Below are positions 46,973 through 56,539 of a DNA stretch of 64,000 nucleotides, piece after piece. Every line of letters starts with the position of its first letter. The first letter of the stretch is position 1. The position numbers and the translations under genes were made by a program. The notes beneath the pieces are model-generated. The model did not search any database, was not told where the DNA came from, and saw only the letters and a program-made list of their open reading frames with translations. Origin of the DNA: Streptomyces sp. NBC_00285 (GTDB lineage Bacteria; Actinomycetota; Actinomycetes; Streptomycetales; Streptomycetaceae); the NCBI RefSeq assembly GCF_036174265.1, contig NZ_CP108055.1, positions 4,092,001 to 4,156,000 of the forward strand, written 5' to 3'.

Positions 46973-48769
46973 GTGCCCTCCAGACGTACCGTCCTCGCCG
47001 CGACAGCAGGCGTCGCCGCCACTCTCGCCGTGAGCGGGACCGCCTCCGCGGACGACAAGCAGGACGACAAGAAGCTCCGCTCCCTCATCGCCCGGATGAC
47101 CCTCCCGGAGAAGGTCGGCCAGCTCTTCGTGATGCGGGTCTACGGCCACTCCGCCACCGCCCCCGACCAGGCGGACATCGACGCCAACCTCCAGGAGATC
47201 GGCGTCCGTACGGCCGCCGAGATGATCGCGAAGTACCGGGTGGGCGGGATCATCTACTTCACCTGGGCGCACAACACCCGTGATCCGCACCAGATCGCCG
47301 ACCTGTCCGACGGGATCCAGCGGGCGTCCCTGCGACAGCCACGCGGGCTGCCCGTCGTCATCTCCACCGACCAGGAGCACGGGATCGTGTGCCGGGTCGG
47401 CGCGCCCGCCACGCTCTTCCCCGGCGCGATGGCGATCGGCGCCGGTGGCTCGCGCACGGACGCCCGTGTCCTCGGCCAGGTCGCCGGGCAGGAGCTCCGG
47501 GCCGTCGGCATCCGGCAGAACTACTCCCCCGTGGCCGACGTCAACGTCAACCCGGCCAACCCGGTCATCGGCGTGCGCTCCTTCGGGGCCGAGCCCCAGG
47601 CGGTCGCCGGACTCGTCGCCGCGGAGGTCAGGGGGTACCAGGGCGCCGGGGTCGCGGCGACCGCCAAGCACTTCCCGGGGCACGGCGACACCGCCGTCGA
47701 CAGCCACTACGGCTTCCCGGTCATCACCCACAGCCGGGAACTGTGGGAGAAACTGGACGCCGTGCCCTTCCGGGCCGCGATCCGCGCCGGAATCGACTCG
47801 GTCATGACCGCGCACATCCAGTTCCCGGCCCTCGACCCCTCCGGCGACCCGGCCACCCTCTCCCACCCGATCCTCACCGGGATCCTGCGCGGCGAACTCG
47901 GCTACGACGGGGCCGTCGTCACGGACTCCCTGGGCATGGAGGGCGTCCGGCAGAAGTACGGCGACGACCGCGTCCCCGTCCTCGCCCTCAAGGCCGGCGT
48001 CGACCAGCTCCTCAACCCACCCTCCCTGGACGTCGCGTGGAACGCCGTCCTCAGAGCCGTGCAGGACGGCGAGCTCACCGAGGCGCGGCTCGACGAGTCG
48101 ATCCTGCGGATCCTTCGGCTCAAGGCACGGCTGCGGCTGTTCGAGGCGCCGTACGTCGGCCAGGGCGGTGTCACCCGGACCGTCGGCACCCCGGCGCACC
48201 TCGCGGCGGCCGACCGGATCGCCGGGCGGACGACGACGCTGCTGGTCAACGAGAAGCGGCTGCTGCCCCTTTCCCGGCGCACCCATCGCAAGCTGCTCGT
48301 CGTGGGCGCCGACCCGGCCTCCCCGTCCGGCACGACGGGCCCGCCCACCGGAGTCCTCGCCGCCGCCCTCACCGAACTGGGCTTCACGGCCACCGCCCTG
48401 TCGACCGGTACGGCACCCTCGGCGGACACCGTCGCCCGGGCCGTCGGCGCCGCTCGGCAGGCGGACGCGGTGATCGTGGGGACGTACAACATCACGCCCG
48501 CCCAGCAGGCCCTCGTCGAGCAGCTCGTGGCGACCGGGAGGCCGGTGGTCGCGGTCGCGATCCGCAATCCCTACGACGTGGCCCACCTGCCCACCGTCCC
48601 GGCCTGCCTGGCGTCCTACTCCTGGACCGACGTCGAACTGCGGGCCGCGGCACGGGTGATCGCGGGGAGGACGGCACCGCACGGGAAGCTGCCGGTGCCG
48701 GTGCAGCAGGTGGACGATCCGGCGAAGGTGCTGTACCCGGTCGGGTACGGGCTGTCGTACGACCGATAG
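46973..48769 (+). CDS. Secreted GH3 glycoside hydrolase (beta-N-acetylhexosaminidase-like)
   Basis: A 598-residue exported glycosidase. The N-terminus is a twin-arginine signal: SRRTVLAATAGVAATLAVSG, cut near TASA-DD. The catalytic GH3 domain has MTLPEKVGQLFVM, the NagZ-type motif KHFPGHGDTAVDSHYGFP, and the nucleophile Asp at about residue 318 in VVTDSLGMEG. A C-terminal GH3 domain (about 400-598) follows. Family knowledge points to release of N-acetylglucosamine from chitin or peptidoglycan fragments. GTG 46973 is chosen for GGAAGGA upstream and for the intact signal peptide. An inverted repeat at 46904-46942 is the likely control site. Confidence 0.9.
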   Translation: MPSRRTVLAATAGVAATLAVSGTASADDKQDDKKLRSLIARMTLPEKVGQLFVMRVYGHSATAPDQADIDANLQEIGVRTAAEMIAKYRVGGIIYFTWAHNTRDPHQIADLSDGIQRASLRQPRGLPVVISTDQEHGIVCRVGAPATLFPGAMAIGAGGSRTDARVLGQVAGQELRAVGIRQNYSPVADVNVNPANPVIGVRSFGAEPQAVAGLVAAEVRGYQGAGVAATAKHFPGHGDTAVDSHYGFPVITHSRELWEKLDAVPFRAAIRAGIDSVMTAHIQFPALDPSGDPATLSHPILTGILRGELGYDGAVVTDSLGMEGVRQKYGDDRVPVLALKAGVDQLLNPPSLDVAWNAVLRAVQDGELTEARLDESILRILRLKARLRLFEAPYVGQGGVTRTVGTPAHLAAADRIAGRTTTLLVNEKRLLPLSRRTHRKLLVVGADPASPSGTTGPPTGVLAAALTELGFTATALSTGTAPSADTVARAVGAARQADAVIVGTYNITPAQQALVEQLVATGRPVVAVAIRNPYDVAHLPTVPACLASYSWTDVELRAAARVIAGRTAPHGKLPVPVQQVDDPAKVLYPVGYGLSYDR

Positions 48770-48902
48770 CGCACGGGGCGTAGTCGCCGTACGGCGCGCA
48801 CGCCGCGCACCACCCCCGAAAGGCGCAAAGGACCCCACACGTCTGGCGTGGCCCCGCCGCGACGGTCACGCTGGACGACGGGGGTAGTCCGGGGGGATTG
48901 CA

Positions 48903-49544
48903 ATGCGCGAGAAGTGTTCCACGGGGGTGGTGTGCGTCCTGCTGGCGCTGCTCGCCGCCCTGTTGACGGGGTGTACCCAGCAGGCGGCCGGCACCGACGG
49001 CGGCGGTCGGTCCGGCGGCGCCGCCTCGGTCTCGTCGTCCGCCGGCCGGGCCTCCGGTTTCGGCGCGGTGTTCCTCGCGGTCGACGAGTGCAGCTCCTTC
49101 GGCAAGACCAGCTTCACCGAGGTGCCCTGCACCGGTGAGCGGGCGGCGGCGCGGGTCGTGGCCCGGCACGACGGCACGACCGCCGGCGGACCGCCCTGCC
49201 CGGCGACCACCGACTTCGTGCTGCACATCAGCGAGCAGAGCCAGATCTCCGACGAGGACGGCGACGGGGCGGTGCCGCAGGGGTACGCCTGCATGCGCAA
49301 TCTGGAGTCACCGCATCCGGGTGACCCCGGCGGCGGGGGCGGGCCGCGGACCATCGTCGGCGACTGTGTGTACGGCTCGGGCAGCGGACAGGTCCGCGAG
49401 ACCGCGTGCGACGGCAAGGGCGCGAGGAAACCGCAGTACAAGGTGGTGAAGGCGGTCGCCGAGCGCAGCGGCTGCCCCCTGTCGACGGCCCTGTACGTCC
49501 AGCTCGGCGGGGCCCGGCCGGTGGGGTGCGCCCGGCCGCTGTGA
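48903..49544 (+). CDS. Cysteine-containing lipoprotein, function unknown
   Basis: A 213-residue exported protein with a short signal and the lipobox ALLTGC (acylated Cys at about residue 24), then a Ser/Gly-rich tether. The folded part contains nine further cysteines (VDECSSFG, EVPCTGE, PPCPATT, YACMRN, GDCVYG, TACDGKG, SGCPLS, VGCARP among them), arranged as two repeats of an xC-(7-12)-C pattern likely to form disulfides outside the cell. No catalytic motif or known family is apparent. ATG 48903 follows a G-rich tract. It is flanked by the GH3 gene (same strand) and the convergent peptidase gene. Confidence 0.75.
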   Translation: MREKCSTGVVCVLLALLAALLTGCTQQAAGTDGGGRSGGAASVSSSAGRASGFGAVFLAVDECSSFGKTSFTEVPCTGERAAARVVARHDGTTAGGPPCPATTDFVLHISEQSQISDEDGDGAVPQGYACMRNLESPHPGDPGGGGGPRTIVGDCVYGSGSGQVRETACDGKGARKPQYKVVKAVAERSGCPLSTALYVQLGGARPVGCARPL

Positions 49545-49584
49545 GCGGCGACCGGGCGCGGTGCGAGAACAACCGACGAGCGGA

Positions 49585-51024
49585 TCAGTGCCGCAGCGTG
49601 GGCTCCCTCTCCACGTCCGGCACGTCCAGCTTCTTGTCGAACGTCGCGAGCGGCTTCGCCCGGGCGACGGCCGCGTCGGAGACGCCCGCCCAGTCGAGGA
49701 TCCTGGCCGTGGCCAAGGCCTTCTGGTCGGCGACCAGACCGGCGACGTTCGCGCCGTGGTTCATGCCGGGCGCGGTGAAGACGTACGAGTCCTTCGCCCC
49801 CTTGCCGACGCGGAAACGTTCCGCGCCCCACGGGTCGTTCTGGCCGTAGACGTAGAGCATGTGCTGGGCGTTGTTGTGCACCCAGTTGTCCACGTCCCGC
49901 ATCGCGTACGGCTGGAACTTCGTCGGGATGTCCCTCGGGACGAAGTTGCGCGGCGGCTGGTAGCCGTAGCGGACGTACTTCTTCTCGATGTGCGGGAAGC
50001 GGATCGTCGGGGCGCCGAGCTGGGTGGCCGCCTGGTAGTAGTACGGCGTGTACGGCGCCAGGCCCTGGTCGGTGTAGAAGGAGAACCCGGAGATCGTGTC
50101 GATCGAGTTCCAGATCTGGTCGTCGGTCGCGGCCTTGGCGTCGGGCGGGACCAGTTCGTCGTCGGCGCAGTTGGCGAGCAGGTTGTACTGCCAGAACCCC
50201 CACACGTAGTCGAGGACGACCGCCTCGTACGCCTTGTCGAGGCTGCCGACCGTGGAGAAGGTGAAGCCCTCGTCGGCCGCGTACTGGGCGTACTTCTTCT
50301 CCAGCGGCTCCCGGCGGACCAACGCCTCGCGCTGCACCGCGTTCAGGCGGTCGCGGCACTCCTTGGTGCCGACGGCCTCGAAGAAGCGGTCGTAGGCGGA
50401 GTCCTCGTTGTTGACCACGTCGTTGGGGGCGACGTACGCGACGACGCCGTCCATGTCACGCGGGTAGAAGCGCTCGAAGTAGGTGGCGGTCATACCGCCC
50501 TTGGAGCCGCCCGTGGCGATCCAGTTCCTGGTGTAGATCTTCTTCAGCGCCTTGAAGACGCGGTGCTGGTCGCTGGCGGCCTGCCAGATGTCCAGCTTGC
50601 TCCAGTTCGCAGGGGCCGGCCGGGAGGGCGTGAAGAAGCGGTACTCCAGGGAGACCTGGTTGCCGTCCACGATCCGGGTCGGCTCGCTGCGGCCGGGGTT
50701 CGTGGAGACGTTGTAGCCGCTGGTGTAGAACACCGTCGGGCGGCTGACGTCCTTGTGCAGCACGGTGATCCGCTGCTGGAACGTGCCCTTGGACGGATGC
50801 CGGTGGTCGACCGGCTGGGTGTAACCGAGGACGAAGTAGCGGTACCCGGTGTACGGCTTCTCCTCGATGAGGCTCATCCCCGGGATGGAGAGCAGTTGGT
50901 CCTTGATGTCGGTGGTGGCACCGGTGCCGTAGGCCTCCGGTTCGGCGGCGGTGGCCGCTCCGGCCGTACCGATCGTGCCGATGAGCACGACCAGCGTGAG
51001 AAGCCATCTGAGCGCCTTGCGCAT
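49585..51024 (-). CDS. Secreted S28-type serine peptidase (tripeptidyl aminopeptidase-like)
   Basis: A 479-residue secreted peptidase. A Sec signal (LRWLLTLVVLIGTIGTAGAATAAEP) is followed by an alpha/beta-hydrolase domain with nucleophile Ser174 in ATGGSKGGMTA, the family of prolyl/tripeptidyl aminopeptidases S28 known from Streptomyces. Asp in YGQNDPWG and His in PGMNHGANV complete the triad. It would release N-terminal peptides from proteins outside the cell. ATG 51024 is used; a hydrophobic signal begins straight after. It lies 123 nt after the small secreted protein on the same strand. Confidence 0.88.
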   Translation of the reverse strand: MRKALRWLLTLVVLIGTIGTAGAATAAEPEAYGTGATTDIKDQLLSIPGMSLIEEKPYTGYRYFVLGYTQPVDHRHPSKGTFQQRITVLHKDVSRPTVFYTSGYNVSTNPGRSEPTRIVDGNQVSLEYRFFTPSRPAPANWSKLDIWQAASDQHRVFKALKKIYTRNWIATGGSKGGMTATYFERFYPRDMDGVVAYVAPNDVVNNEDSAYDRFFEAVGTKECRDRLNAVQREALVRREPLEKKYAQYAADEGFTFSTVGSLDKAYEAVVLDYVWGFWQYNLLANCADDELVPPDAKAATDDQIWNSIDTISGFSFYTDQGLAPYTPYYYQAATQLGAPTIRFPHIEKKYVRYGYQPPRNFVPRDIPTKFQPYAMRDVDNWVHNNAQHMLYVYGQNDPWGAERFRVGKGAKDSYVFTAPGMNHGANVAGLVADQKALATARILDWAGVSDAAVARAKPLATFDKKLDVPDVEREPTLRH

Positions 51025-51147
51025 GCACCCTCCCCTGTGTGTACAGATGTGCGCCGGACGCTAGCGTCGCAAGTCCGGTCCGCACCAGGGGAGATGGCCT
51101 CATCGTGGGGAAAACCCTGTGGGAATTCTGTGACTCGGAGCCGGATC

Positions 51148-51537
51148 TCAGATCCGGATCCAGCCCTCGGAGTCGAACTTCCCTCGGCCCACCTCGCCCT
51201 TCACCCACACCTTGCGCTGCCCGGCGTGCACGGTGACGGGGCCGGCCCGGTACTTGAACCGCCCGGCGTCCTCGACCGGCCGGAGCCCGTACGCGCGCAG
51301 GCTCACCCGCATGTGCTGCCGGGGCCCGACACGCTTGGGCAGGGTGACCGCGCACACGTATCCGCCCCGCTTGTACACCTCCACGGTGCCGGTGGAGAAC
51401 GGGAAGGACCGGACCTTGCGCCCCCCGCACGACGCGGGCGCGGCCTGCGCCTGGTCCGGCACGGCCACCCCGATCAGTCCGGACACCGTCAGAGCGGCCA
51501 GCCCCACCGCCAGCCGCCGTATCGCTCCACTCTTCAC
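51148..51537 (-). CDS. Small secreted protein, function unknown
   Basis: A 129-residue protein with a Sec signal peptide (AVGLAALTVSGLIGVAVPDQAQA-A) and a mature part of about 95 residues rich in beta-strand residues (VEVYKRGGYVCAVTLPKR, RKVWVKGEVGRG). Two cysteines (SCGG and YVCAV) could form one disulfide. I do not recognise a family. GTG 51537 follows GGGAGGGAC. The stop codon lies inside a 17-bp dyad (CCGGATCT-C-AGATCCGG, 51141-51157), which may act as a terminator. Confidence 0.7.
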   Translation of the reverse strand: MKSGAIRRLAVGLAALTVSGLIGVAVPDQAQAAPASCGGRKVRSFPFSTGTVEVYKRGGYVCAVTLPKRVGPRQHMRVSLRAYGLRPVEDAGRFKYRAGPVTVHAGQRKVWVKGEVGRGKFDSEGWIRI

Positions 51538-51610
51538 TGCCGTCCCTCCCGCAACCCTCGGGCGTACGGGTGTACGGACGCAGGACATGTGTCGGACGGT
51601 TGCACGACCG

Positions 51611-54600
51611 TCAGCGAGACACCTCTGCCGGCTCCCCCACGAACGTCCGCCACAGCGAGGCGTATCGGCCGTCCCGCGCGAGCAGTTCGTCATGGGTGCC
51701 GTCCTCCACCACCCGGCCGTGGTCCATCACCACGACCCGGTCGGCGCGGGCCGCCGTGGTCAGGCGGTGGGCCACGACGAGGGTTGTACGACGGCCCGCG
51801 AGACGGTCGGTGGCCTGGTTGACCTGGGCCTCCGTGGCGAGGTCGAGGGCTGCCGTGGCCTCGTCGAGAAGCAGGATGTCCGGGTCGACCAGCTCCGCGC
51901 GGGCCAGCGCGATCAGCTGGCGCTGCCCCGCCGAGAGGTTGCGGCCGCGCTCGGCGACCTCGTGGAGGTAGCCGCCCTCCAGCGTGGCGATCATCTCGTG
52001 GGCGCCGACCGCGCGGGCCGCCGCCTCCACCTCGGCGTCGGTGGCGTCCGGGCGGCCGTAGGCGATGGCGTCGCGGACGGTGCCCTGGAAGAGGTACGCC
52101 TCCTGCGGGACCACGCCGAGGCGGTGCCGGTAGGAGGTGAGGTCCAGGGTGCGCAGGTCGGTGCCGTCGACCGTGACCCGGCCGCCGGTCGGGTCGTAGA
52201 ACCGGGCCACCAGCTTGACCAGGGTGGACTTGCCCGCGCCCGTCTCGCCGACGAAGGCGACCGTCTGCCCGGCGGGGATCCTCAACTCGATGCCGCCGAG
52301 GGCCTCTTCGTCGTCCGCGTAGGCGAAGTGCACGTCCTCGAAGGCGACTTCGCCGCGCAGGGACAGGACCTCCAGCGGCTCGTCGGTCGCCTTCGTGGAC
52401 GTCGGCTCCTGGAGCAGCTCCTGGATGCGGCCCAGCGAGACGGTCGCCTGCTGGTAGCCGTCGAAGACCTGCGAGAGCTGCTGGACCGGGGCGAAGAACA
52501 GGTCGATGTAGAGGAGGTAGGCCACCAGGGCGCCGGTCGTCAGGGTCGCCGCGTCCACCCGGCCCGCGCCCGCGATCAGTACGGCCGCCGCGGCCACCGA
52601 GGAGAGCAGCTGGACGAAGGGGAAGTACACCGAGATCAGCCACTGGCCGCGGATGCGGGCCTGGCGGTAGCTGTCGCTGCGTTCCGCGAACCGCGCCCCG
52701 CCGTCCTGCTCGCGCCGGAACGCCTGCACGATCCTGAGCCCGGACACCGACTCCTGGAGGTCGGCGTTGACCGACGCGACGCGCTCACGGGCGAGTTCGT
52801 AGGCCTTCACGCTCGCCTTGCGGAAGAAGTACGTGGCCACGACCAGCGGCGGCAGGGTCGCGAAGACGACCAGAGCCAGCTGTACGTCGATCACCAGCAG
52901 GGCGACCATGATGCCGAAGAAGGTGACGACCGAGACGAACGCCGTGACCAGACCGGTCTGCAGGAACGTCGAGAGGGCGTCGACGTCCGTCGTCATCCTC
53001 GTCATGATCCGGCCCGTCAACTCCCGCTCGTAGTAGTCGAGTCCGAGCCGCTGGAGCTGGGCGAAGATCTTCAGCCGGAGGGAGTAGAGGACCCGTTCCC
53101 CCGTGCGTCCGGTCATGCGGGTCTCGCCGATCTGCGCCGCCCACTGGACGCCCACCGCGAGGAGGGCGAGGAGGGACGCCGTCCAGATCGCGGCCATGGC
53201 CGCCTTCGAGACACCGTCGTCGATGCCGTGCCGGATCATCACCGGGAGCAGCAGGCTCATCCCGGCGTCCACGGCGACCAGGCCCAGGCTGATCAGCAGC
53301 GGGGCGCCGAAGCCTCGCAGCAGCCGCCGCAGGCCGTAGGACTCCTCGGGCGTGACCGCGCGTGCCTCGTCGATGTCCGGGGTGTCCGTCGCCGGGGGCA
53401 ACGCGTCGACCTCGGCGAGGAGTTCGGGGGTGGCCGGGGTGCCGGCGAGCGCCGCGTCCCTGGGCTCTCGGTCCCCGGTCCACAGGCGGGGCGTGACACC
53501 GCGTTCGGCGTCGAACTCGGCGTCCAGCTCGTCGCGTACGGAGGTGTCCTCCTGTACGGCGACCGGGCGGGCGTGGCCCGGGGAGACACCGCCGAGGCCG
53601 TCGGGGTCGGTGAGCAGACGGCGGTAGAGGGCCGAGCGCTTCTCCAGCTCGGCGTGGGTGCCGAGGTCGGCGAGGCGGCCGTTCTCCAGGACGGCGATGC
53701 GGTCGGCGAGGTTGAGGGTGGAGCGGCGGTGGGCGATGAGGAGGGTCGTGCGGCCCTCCATGACCTGCTTGAGGGCCTCGTGGATCTCGTGTTCGACCTT
53801 GGCGTCCACGGCGGAGGTGGCGTCGTCCAGGACCAGCAGGCGCGGGTCGGTGAGGATCGCGCGGGCCAGTGCGACGCGCTGGCGCTGGCCGCCGGAGAGG
53901 GTGAGGCCGTGTTCGCCGACCGTGGTGGCGTAGCCCTTGGGGAGCTCGGCGATGAAACGGTCCGCCTGGGCGGCCCTGGCGGCTTCCTCGACCTGGGCGT
54001 CCGTCGCGTCCGGACGGCCGTACGCGATGTTGTTGCGGACCGTGTCGGAGAAGAGGAAGGAGTCCTCGGGGACCAGGCCGATCGCGGCCCGCAGCGAGTC
54101 GAGGGTGAGCTCGCGGACGTCGTGGCCGCCGATGAGGACGGCGCCGTGGGTGACGTCGTAGAAGCGCGGCAGGAGGAGGGAGACGGTGGACTTGCCGGAG
54201 CCGGAGGAGCCGACGACGGCGAGGGTCTCACCGGGGCGGATCTGGAAGCTCAGCCCGTCGAGAACCGGGCGCTGGTCGTCGTAGCCGAAGGACACGTCGT
54301 CGAACTCGACGGTGGCCGGTGCGTCGGCGGGCAGCTCCTTGGTGCCGCCCGTCAGGTACGGCTCGGTGTCGATCAGCTCCAGGACGCGCTCGGTGCCCGC
54401 GCGGGCCTGCTGGCCGACCGTGAGGACCATGGCGAGCATCCGGACCGGGCCGACGAGCTGGGCCAGGTAGGTGGAGAAGGCGACGAAGGTGCCGAGGGTG
54501 ATGTGCCCGCGGACGGCGAGCCAGCCGCCCAGCGCGAGCATCGCGACCTGGCCGAAGGCCGGGACGGCCTGAAGGGCCGGGGTGTACCGGGAGTTGAAGC

Positions 54601-55315
54601 GGATCGTGCGCAGCCGGCCCGCGAAGAGGCGGCGGCCGACCTCCCTGAGCTTCCCGGTCTCCTGGTCCTCCTGCCCGAAGCCCTTCACCACGCGTACGCC
54701 GCTGACGGCGCCGTCGACCACGCCCGCGACGGCGGCGGCCTGGGCCTGGGCGTACCAGGTGGCGGGGTGCAGCTTGGAGCGGGAGCGCTTGGCGATCCAC
54801 CACAGGGCCGGGGCGACCGCCACGGCGACCAGGGTGAGCGGGATGGAAAGCCAGGCCATCACGGCCAGGGAGATCACGAAGAGGGCGAGGTTGCCGATCG
54901 TCATCGGCAGCATGAAGAGCAGGCCCTGGATCAGCTGGAGGTCGCTGGTGGCTCGGCCGACGACTTGGCCGGTGGACAGCTCGTCCTGGCGGCGGCCGTC
55001 GAGGCGGGTGATCGTGCCGAACATCTCGGTCCGCAGGTCGTGCTGCACGTCGAGGGCGAGCCGGCCGCCGTAGTAGCGGCGGACGTAGGTGAGGGCGTAG
55101 ACGAGGACGGCGGCCACGACAAGGGCTCCGGCCCAGGGCGCCATGTCACGGCTGTGATCGCCGATGACGTCGTCGATGATCACCTTGGTGATCAGGGGGA
55201 CGACGGCCATGACGGCCATGCCGGCGAGGGAGGAGCCCAGGGCCAGGACGACGTCCTTGGGGTAGCGCCAGGCGTACCCGGCCAGTCGTCGTGCCCATCC
55301 CCGTTGCGGATCCAC
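51611..55315 (-). CDS. Single-chain double ABC exporter (TMD-NBD-TMD-NBD)
   Basis: A 1,234-residue fusion of two half-transporters. First half: six membrane helices (about 20-310), Walker A GSSGSGKST at 368, signature LSGGQ at 473, Walker B LLVLDDATS. Linker about 570-655, Asp/Glu/Pro-rich. Second half: six helices (about 670-945), Walker A GETGAGKST at 1023, signature LSAGQ at 1127, Walker B ILLLDEATA. The first Walker B carries Asp498 where catalytic Glu is expected, and the second signature is LSAGQ, so one composite ATP site is degenerate, as in heterodimeric exporters. GTG 55315 follows GGAGGA. Substrate, probably lipid or drug, unknown. Confidence 0.92.
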   Translation of the reverse strand: MDPQRGWARRLAGYAWRYPKDVVLALGSSLAGMAVMAVVPLITKVIIDDVIGDHSRDMAPWAGALVVAAVLVYALTYVRRYYGGRLALDVQHDLRTEMFGTITRLDGRRQDELSTGQVVGRATSDLQLIQGLLFMLPMTIGNLALFVISLAVMAWLSIPLTLVAVAVAPALWWIAKRSRSKLHPATWYAQAQAAAVAGVVDGAVSGVRVVKGFGQEDQETGKLREVGRRLFAGRLRTIRFNSRYTPALQAVPAFGQVAMLALGGWLAVRGHITLGTFVAFSTYLAQLVGPVRMLAMVLTVGQQARAGTERVLELIDTEPYLTGGTKELPADAPATVEFDDVSFGYDDQRPVLDGLSFQIRPGETLAVVGSSGSGKSTVSLLLPRFYDVTHGAVLIGGHDVRELTLDSLRAAIGLVPEDSFLFSDTVRNNIAYGRPDATDAQVEEAARAAQADRFIAELPKGYATTVGEHGLTLSGGQRQRVALARAILTDPRLLVLDDATSAVDAKVEHEIHEALKQVMEGRTTLLIAHRRSTLNLADRIAVLENGRLADLGTHAELEKRSALYRRLLTDPDGLGGVSPGHARPVAVQEDTSVRDELDAEFDAERGVTPRLWTGDREPRDAALAGTPATPELLAEVDALPPATDTPDIDEARAVTPEESYGLRRLLRGFGAPLLISLGLVAVDAGMSLLLPVMIRHGIDDGVSKAAMAAIWTASLLALLAVGVQWAAQIGETRMTGRTGERVLYSLRLKIFAQLQRLGLDYYERELTGRIMTRMTTDVDALSTFLQTGLVTAFVSVVTFFGIMVALLVIDVQLALVVFATLPPLVVATYFFRKASVKAYELARERVASVNADLQESVSGLRIVQAFRREQDGGARFAERSDSYRQARIRGQWLISVYFPFVQLLSSVAAAAVLIAGAGRVDAATLTTGALVAYLLYIDLFFAPVQQLSQVFDGYQQATVSLGRIQELLQEPTSTKATDEPLEVLSLRGEVAFEDVHFAYADDEEALGGIELRIPAGQTVAFVGETGAGKSTLVKLVARFYDPTGGRVTVDGTDLRTLDLTSYRHRLGVVPQEAYLFQGTVRDAIAYGRPDATDAEVEAAARAVGAHEMIATLEGGYLHEVAERGRNLSAGQRQLIALARAELVDPDILLLDEATAALDLATEAQVNQATDRLAGRRTTLVVAHRLTTAARADRVVVMDHGRVVEDGTHDELLARDGRYASLWRTFVGEPAEVSR

Positions 55316-55407
55316 GCGGGTGTCCTCCGTCGCTCAGAAGCCCTGATCTACCGGAAGGCACCAACACGGACCGAAGCGGATTTCATCCCTCCGCAACAAA
55401 TCCGGGG

Positions 55408-56442
55408 TCAGACCCGGACCCGCAGGTAGTAGAACCGCGTCGTCTGCACCGCGTTCTGGTTGTCGTCACTCACCAGGAGCACCTTGAGGCGACCCTTGTC
55501 GTGGCCCGTGACCGTCATGCCCTCGATGTTGTCGAGGAGGGGGTTCGGCTGGGGCTGCTTCGCCGTGGCGCCCAGGGCCGGGCAGCTCGCGATGTCCGTG
55601 AGCAGGGTCTTCCTGATGAGGCGCACGTCGGTCTGGCCGGTCAGGTTCTCGACTCCGGCCGTGTCCGTGGCGCGGCGGGGGTCGGCCAGGTAGAGGCGGA
55701 CCGTGTTGCCGACGCCGGAGGTGAAGCCGCGTTCCAGCACCAGGAGGCGGCCGTCCGGGAGGGCCTGGACCTCGGGGACGCCGAGGAAGGCGGCGTCGGT
55801 GCGGTACGCGTACTGGGCGCCGGGCTTCCAGCTCTTCCCGTGCCGCTGCCAGGTCTGGAAACGGACGATGCCGGCCGTGTCGCCGGAGAGCGCGTACTCC
55901 ATGGAGGCAAGGAGGGTGCGGCCACCGTTCATGAGGGTCAGGCCCTCGAAGGTCTGGTTCGACGTGGCGCGGCCGGCCGGGGCCACCTGGAGGGAGGCCG
56001 GGACGGGGAGGCGGCCGAGGATCCTGCCGTCCTTCGAGTACCGGCGGATCGACGGCTCGGTCTCCGACGTGACCAGGCGGGTGCCGTCCCGGTCGACCAC
56101 CAGGCCCTCGGAGTCCAGCGCGGCGCCGTTCTCGTCGGCGAGCGGGACGACCGACGTCGGCGCGAGGGTCCGCGCGTCCAGGCCGAAGAGGGCGGAACGG
56201 TCCGACAGAGCGACGAGCGAGCCGTCCCGGTCCACCGCGAGCGCGGAGAGGTTGCCGACGAAGGTGCCGTCGTACGTCGTCTTGTCGAGCGCGTCGGAGA
56301 AGCGGTCGAGGGTGACGGACGGCGAGCAGACGTGGCTCACTGGAGCCAGGGCCGGGGCCGAGGCGACGGCAGGTCCTGCCGTCAGGCAGGTCGCCGCCGC
56401 CAGGGCCGCGGTGGTGGTCGCGAGTACGGTTCTCAGCTGCAT
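55408..56442 (-). CDS. Secreted phytase-like esterase domain protein
   Basis: A 344-residue exported protein: Sec signal (LRTVLATTTAALAAATCLTA, cleavage near VASA-PA), then an esterase-like activity of phytase domain (beta-propeller). Segments FVGNLSALAVDRDGSLVALSD, LDSEGLVVDRDGTRLVTSE, SNQTFEGLTLMNGGRTLLAS, LPDGRLLVLERGF and DNIEGMTVTGHDKG are the repeated propeller blades typical of the family. It may hydrolyse phosphate esters outside the cell, but activity is only inferred. ATG 56442 gives a clean signal peptide. A 10-bp inverted repeat lies directly upstream (56445-56472). Confidence 0.83.
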   Translation of the reverse strand: MQLRTVLATTTAALAAATCLTAGPAVASAPALAPVSHVCSPSVTLDRFSDALDKTTYDGTFVGNLSALAVDRDGSLVALSDRSALFGLDARTLAPTSVVPLADENGAALDSEGLVVDRDGTRLVTSETEPSIRRYSKDGRILGRLPVPASLQVAPAGRATSNQTFEGLTLMNGGRTLLASMEYALSGDTAGIVRFQTWQRHGKSWKPGAQYAYRTDAAFLGVPEVQALPDGRLLVLERGFTSGVGNTVRLYLADPRRATDTAGVENLTGQTDVRLIRKTLLTDIASCPALGATAKQPQPNPLLDNIEGMTVTGHDKGRLKVLLVSDDNQNAVQTTRFYYLRVRV

Positions 56443-56444
56443 GG

Positions 56445-56472
56445 ACGTCACCGTAGGGCGGCACGGTGACGT
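56445..56472 (-). promoter_or_regulatory. Inverted repeat at the phytase-like gene start
   Basis: ACGTCACCGT (56445-56454) and ACGGTGACGT (56463-56472) form perfect 10-bp arms with an 8-nt spacer, ending 3 nt before the ATG. It could be an operator or a leader hairpin covering the ribosome site. Confidence 0.45.
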
Positions 56473-56507
56473 GCGGGGGTCCGTGTCATGAAGGGCCGTC
56501 CCGCCGC

Positions 56508-56539
56508 GTCCGGCCTCGCACCGCGGTGCGAGGCCGGAC
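56508..56539 (-). terminator. 32-bp perfect palindrome after the serine hydrolase gene
   Basis: The 16-base half GTCCGGCCTCGCACCG is followed at once by its reverse complement, ending at 56539. It lies 65 nt after the serine hydrolase stop and probably terminates that message. It is flanked by 22-bp near-identical direct repeats (56461-56482 and 56575-56596, 20 of 22 matching). Confidence 0.6.

Noticed and set aside
45007..47088. Extension of EPSP synthase to 693 residues
   Set aside because: The added region covers a small membrane gene and the GH3 promoter; EPSP synthases begin near 46281.
51212..55429. Very long open frame on the plus strand opposite the ABC exporter
   Set aside because: It is the antisense of a gene with clear ATPase motifs; long antisense frames are expected at this GC content and the product has no domain.
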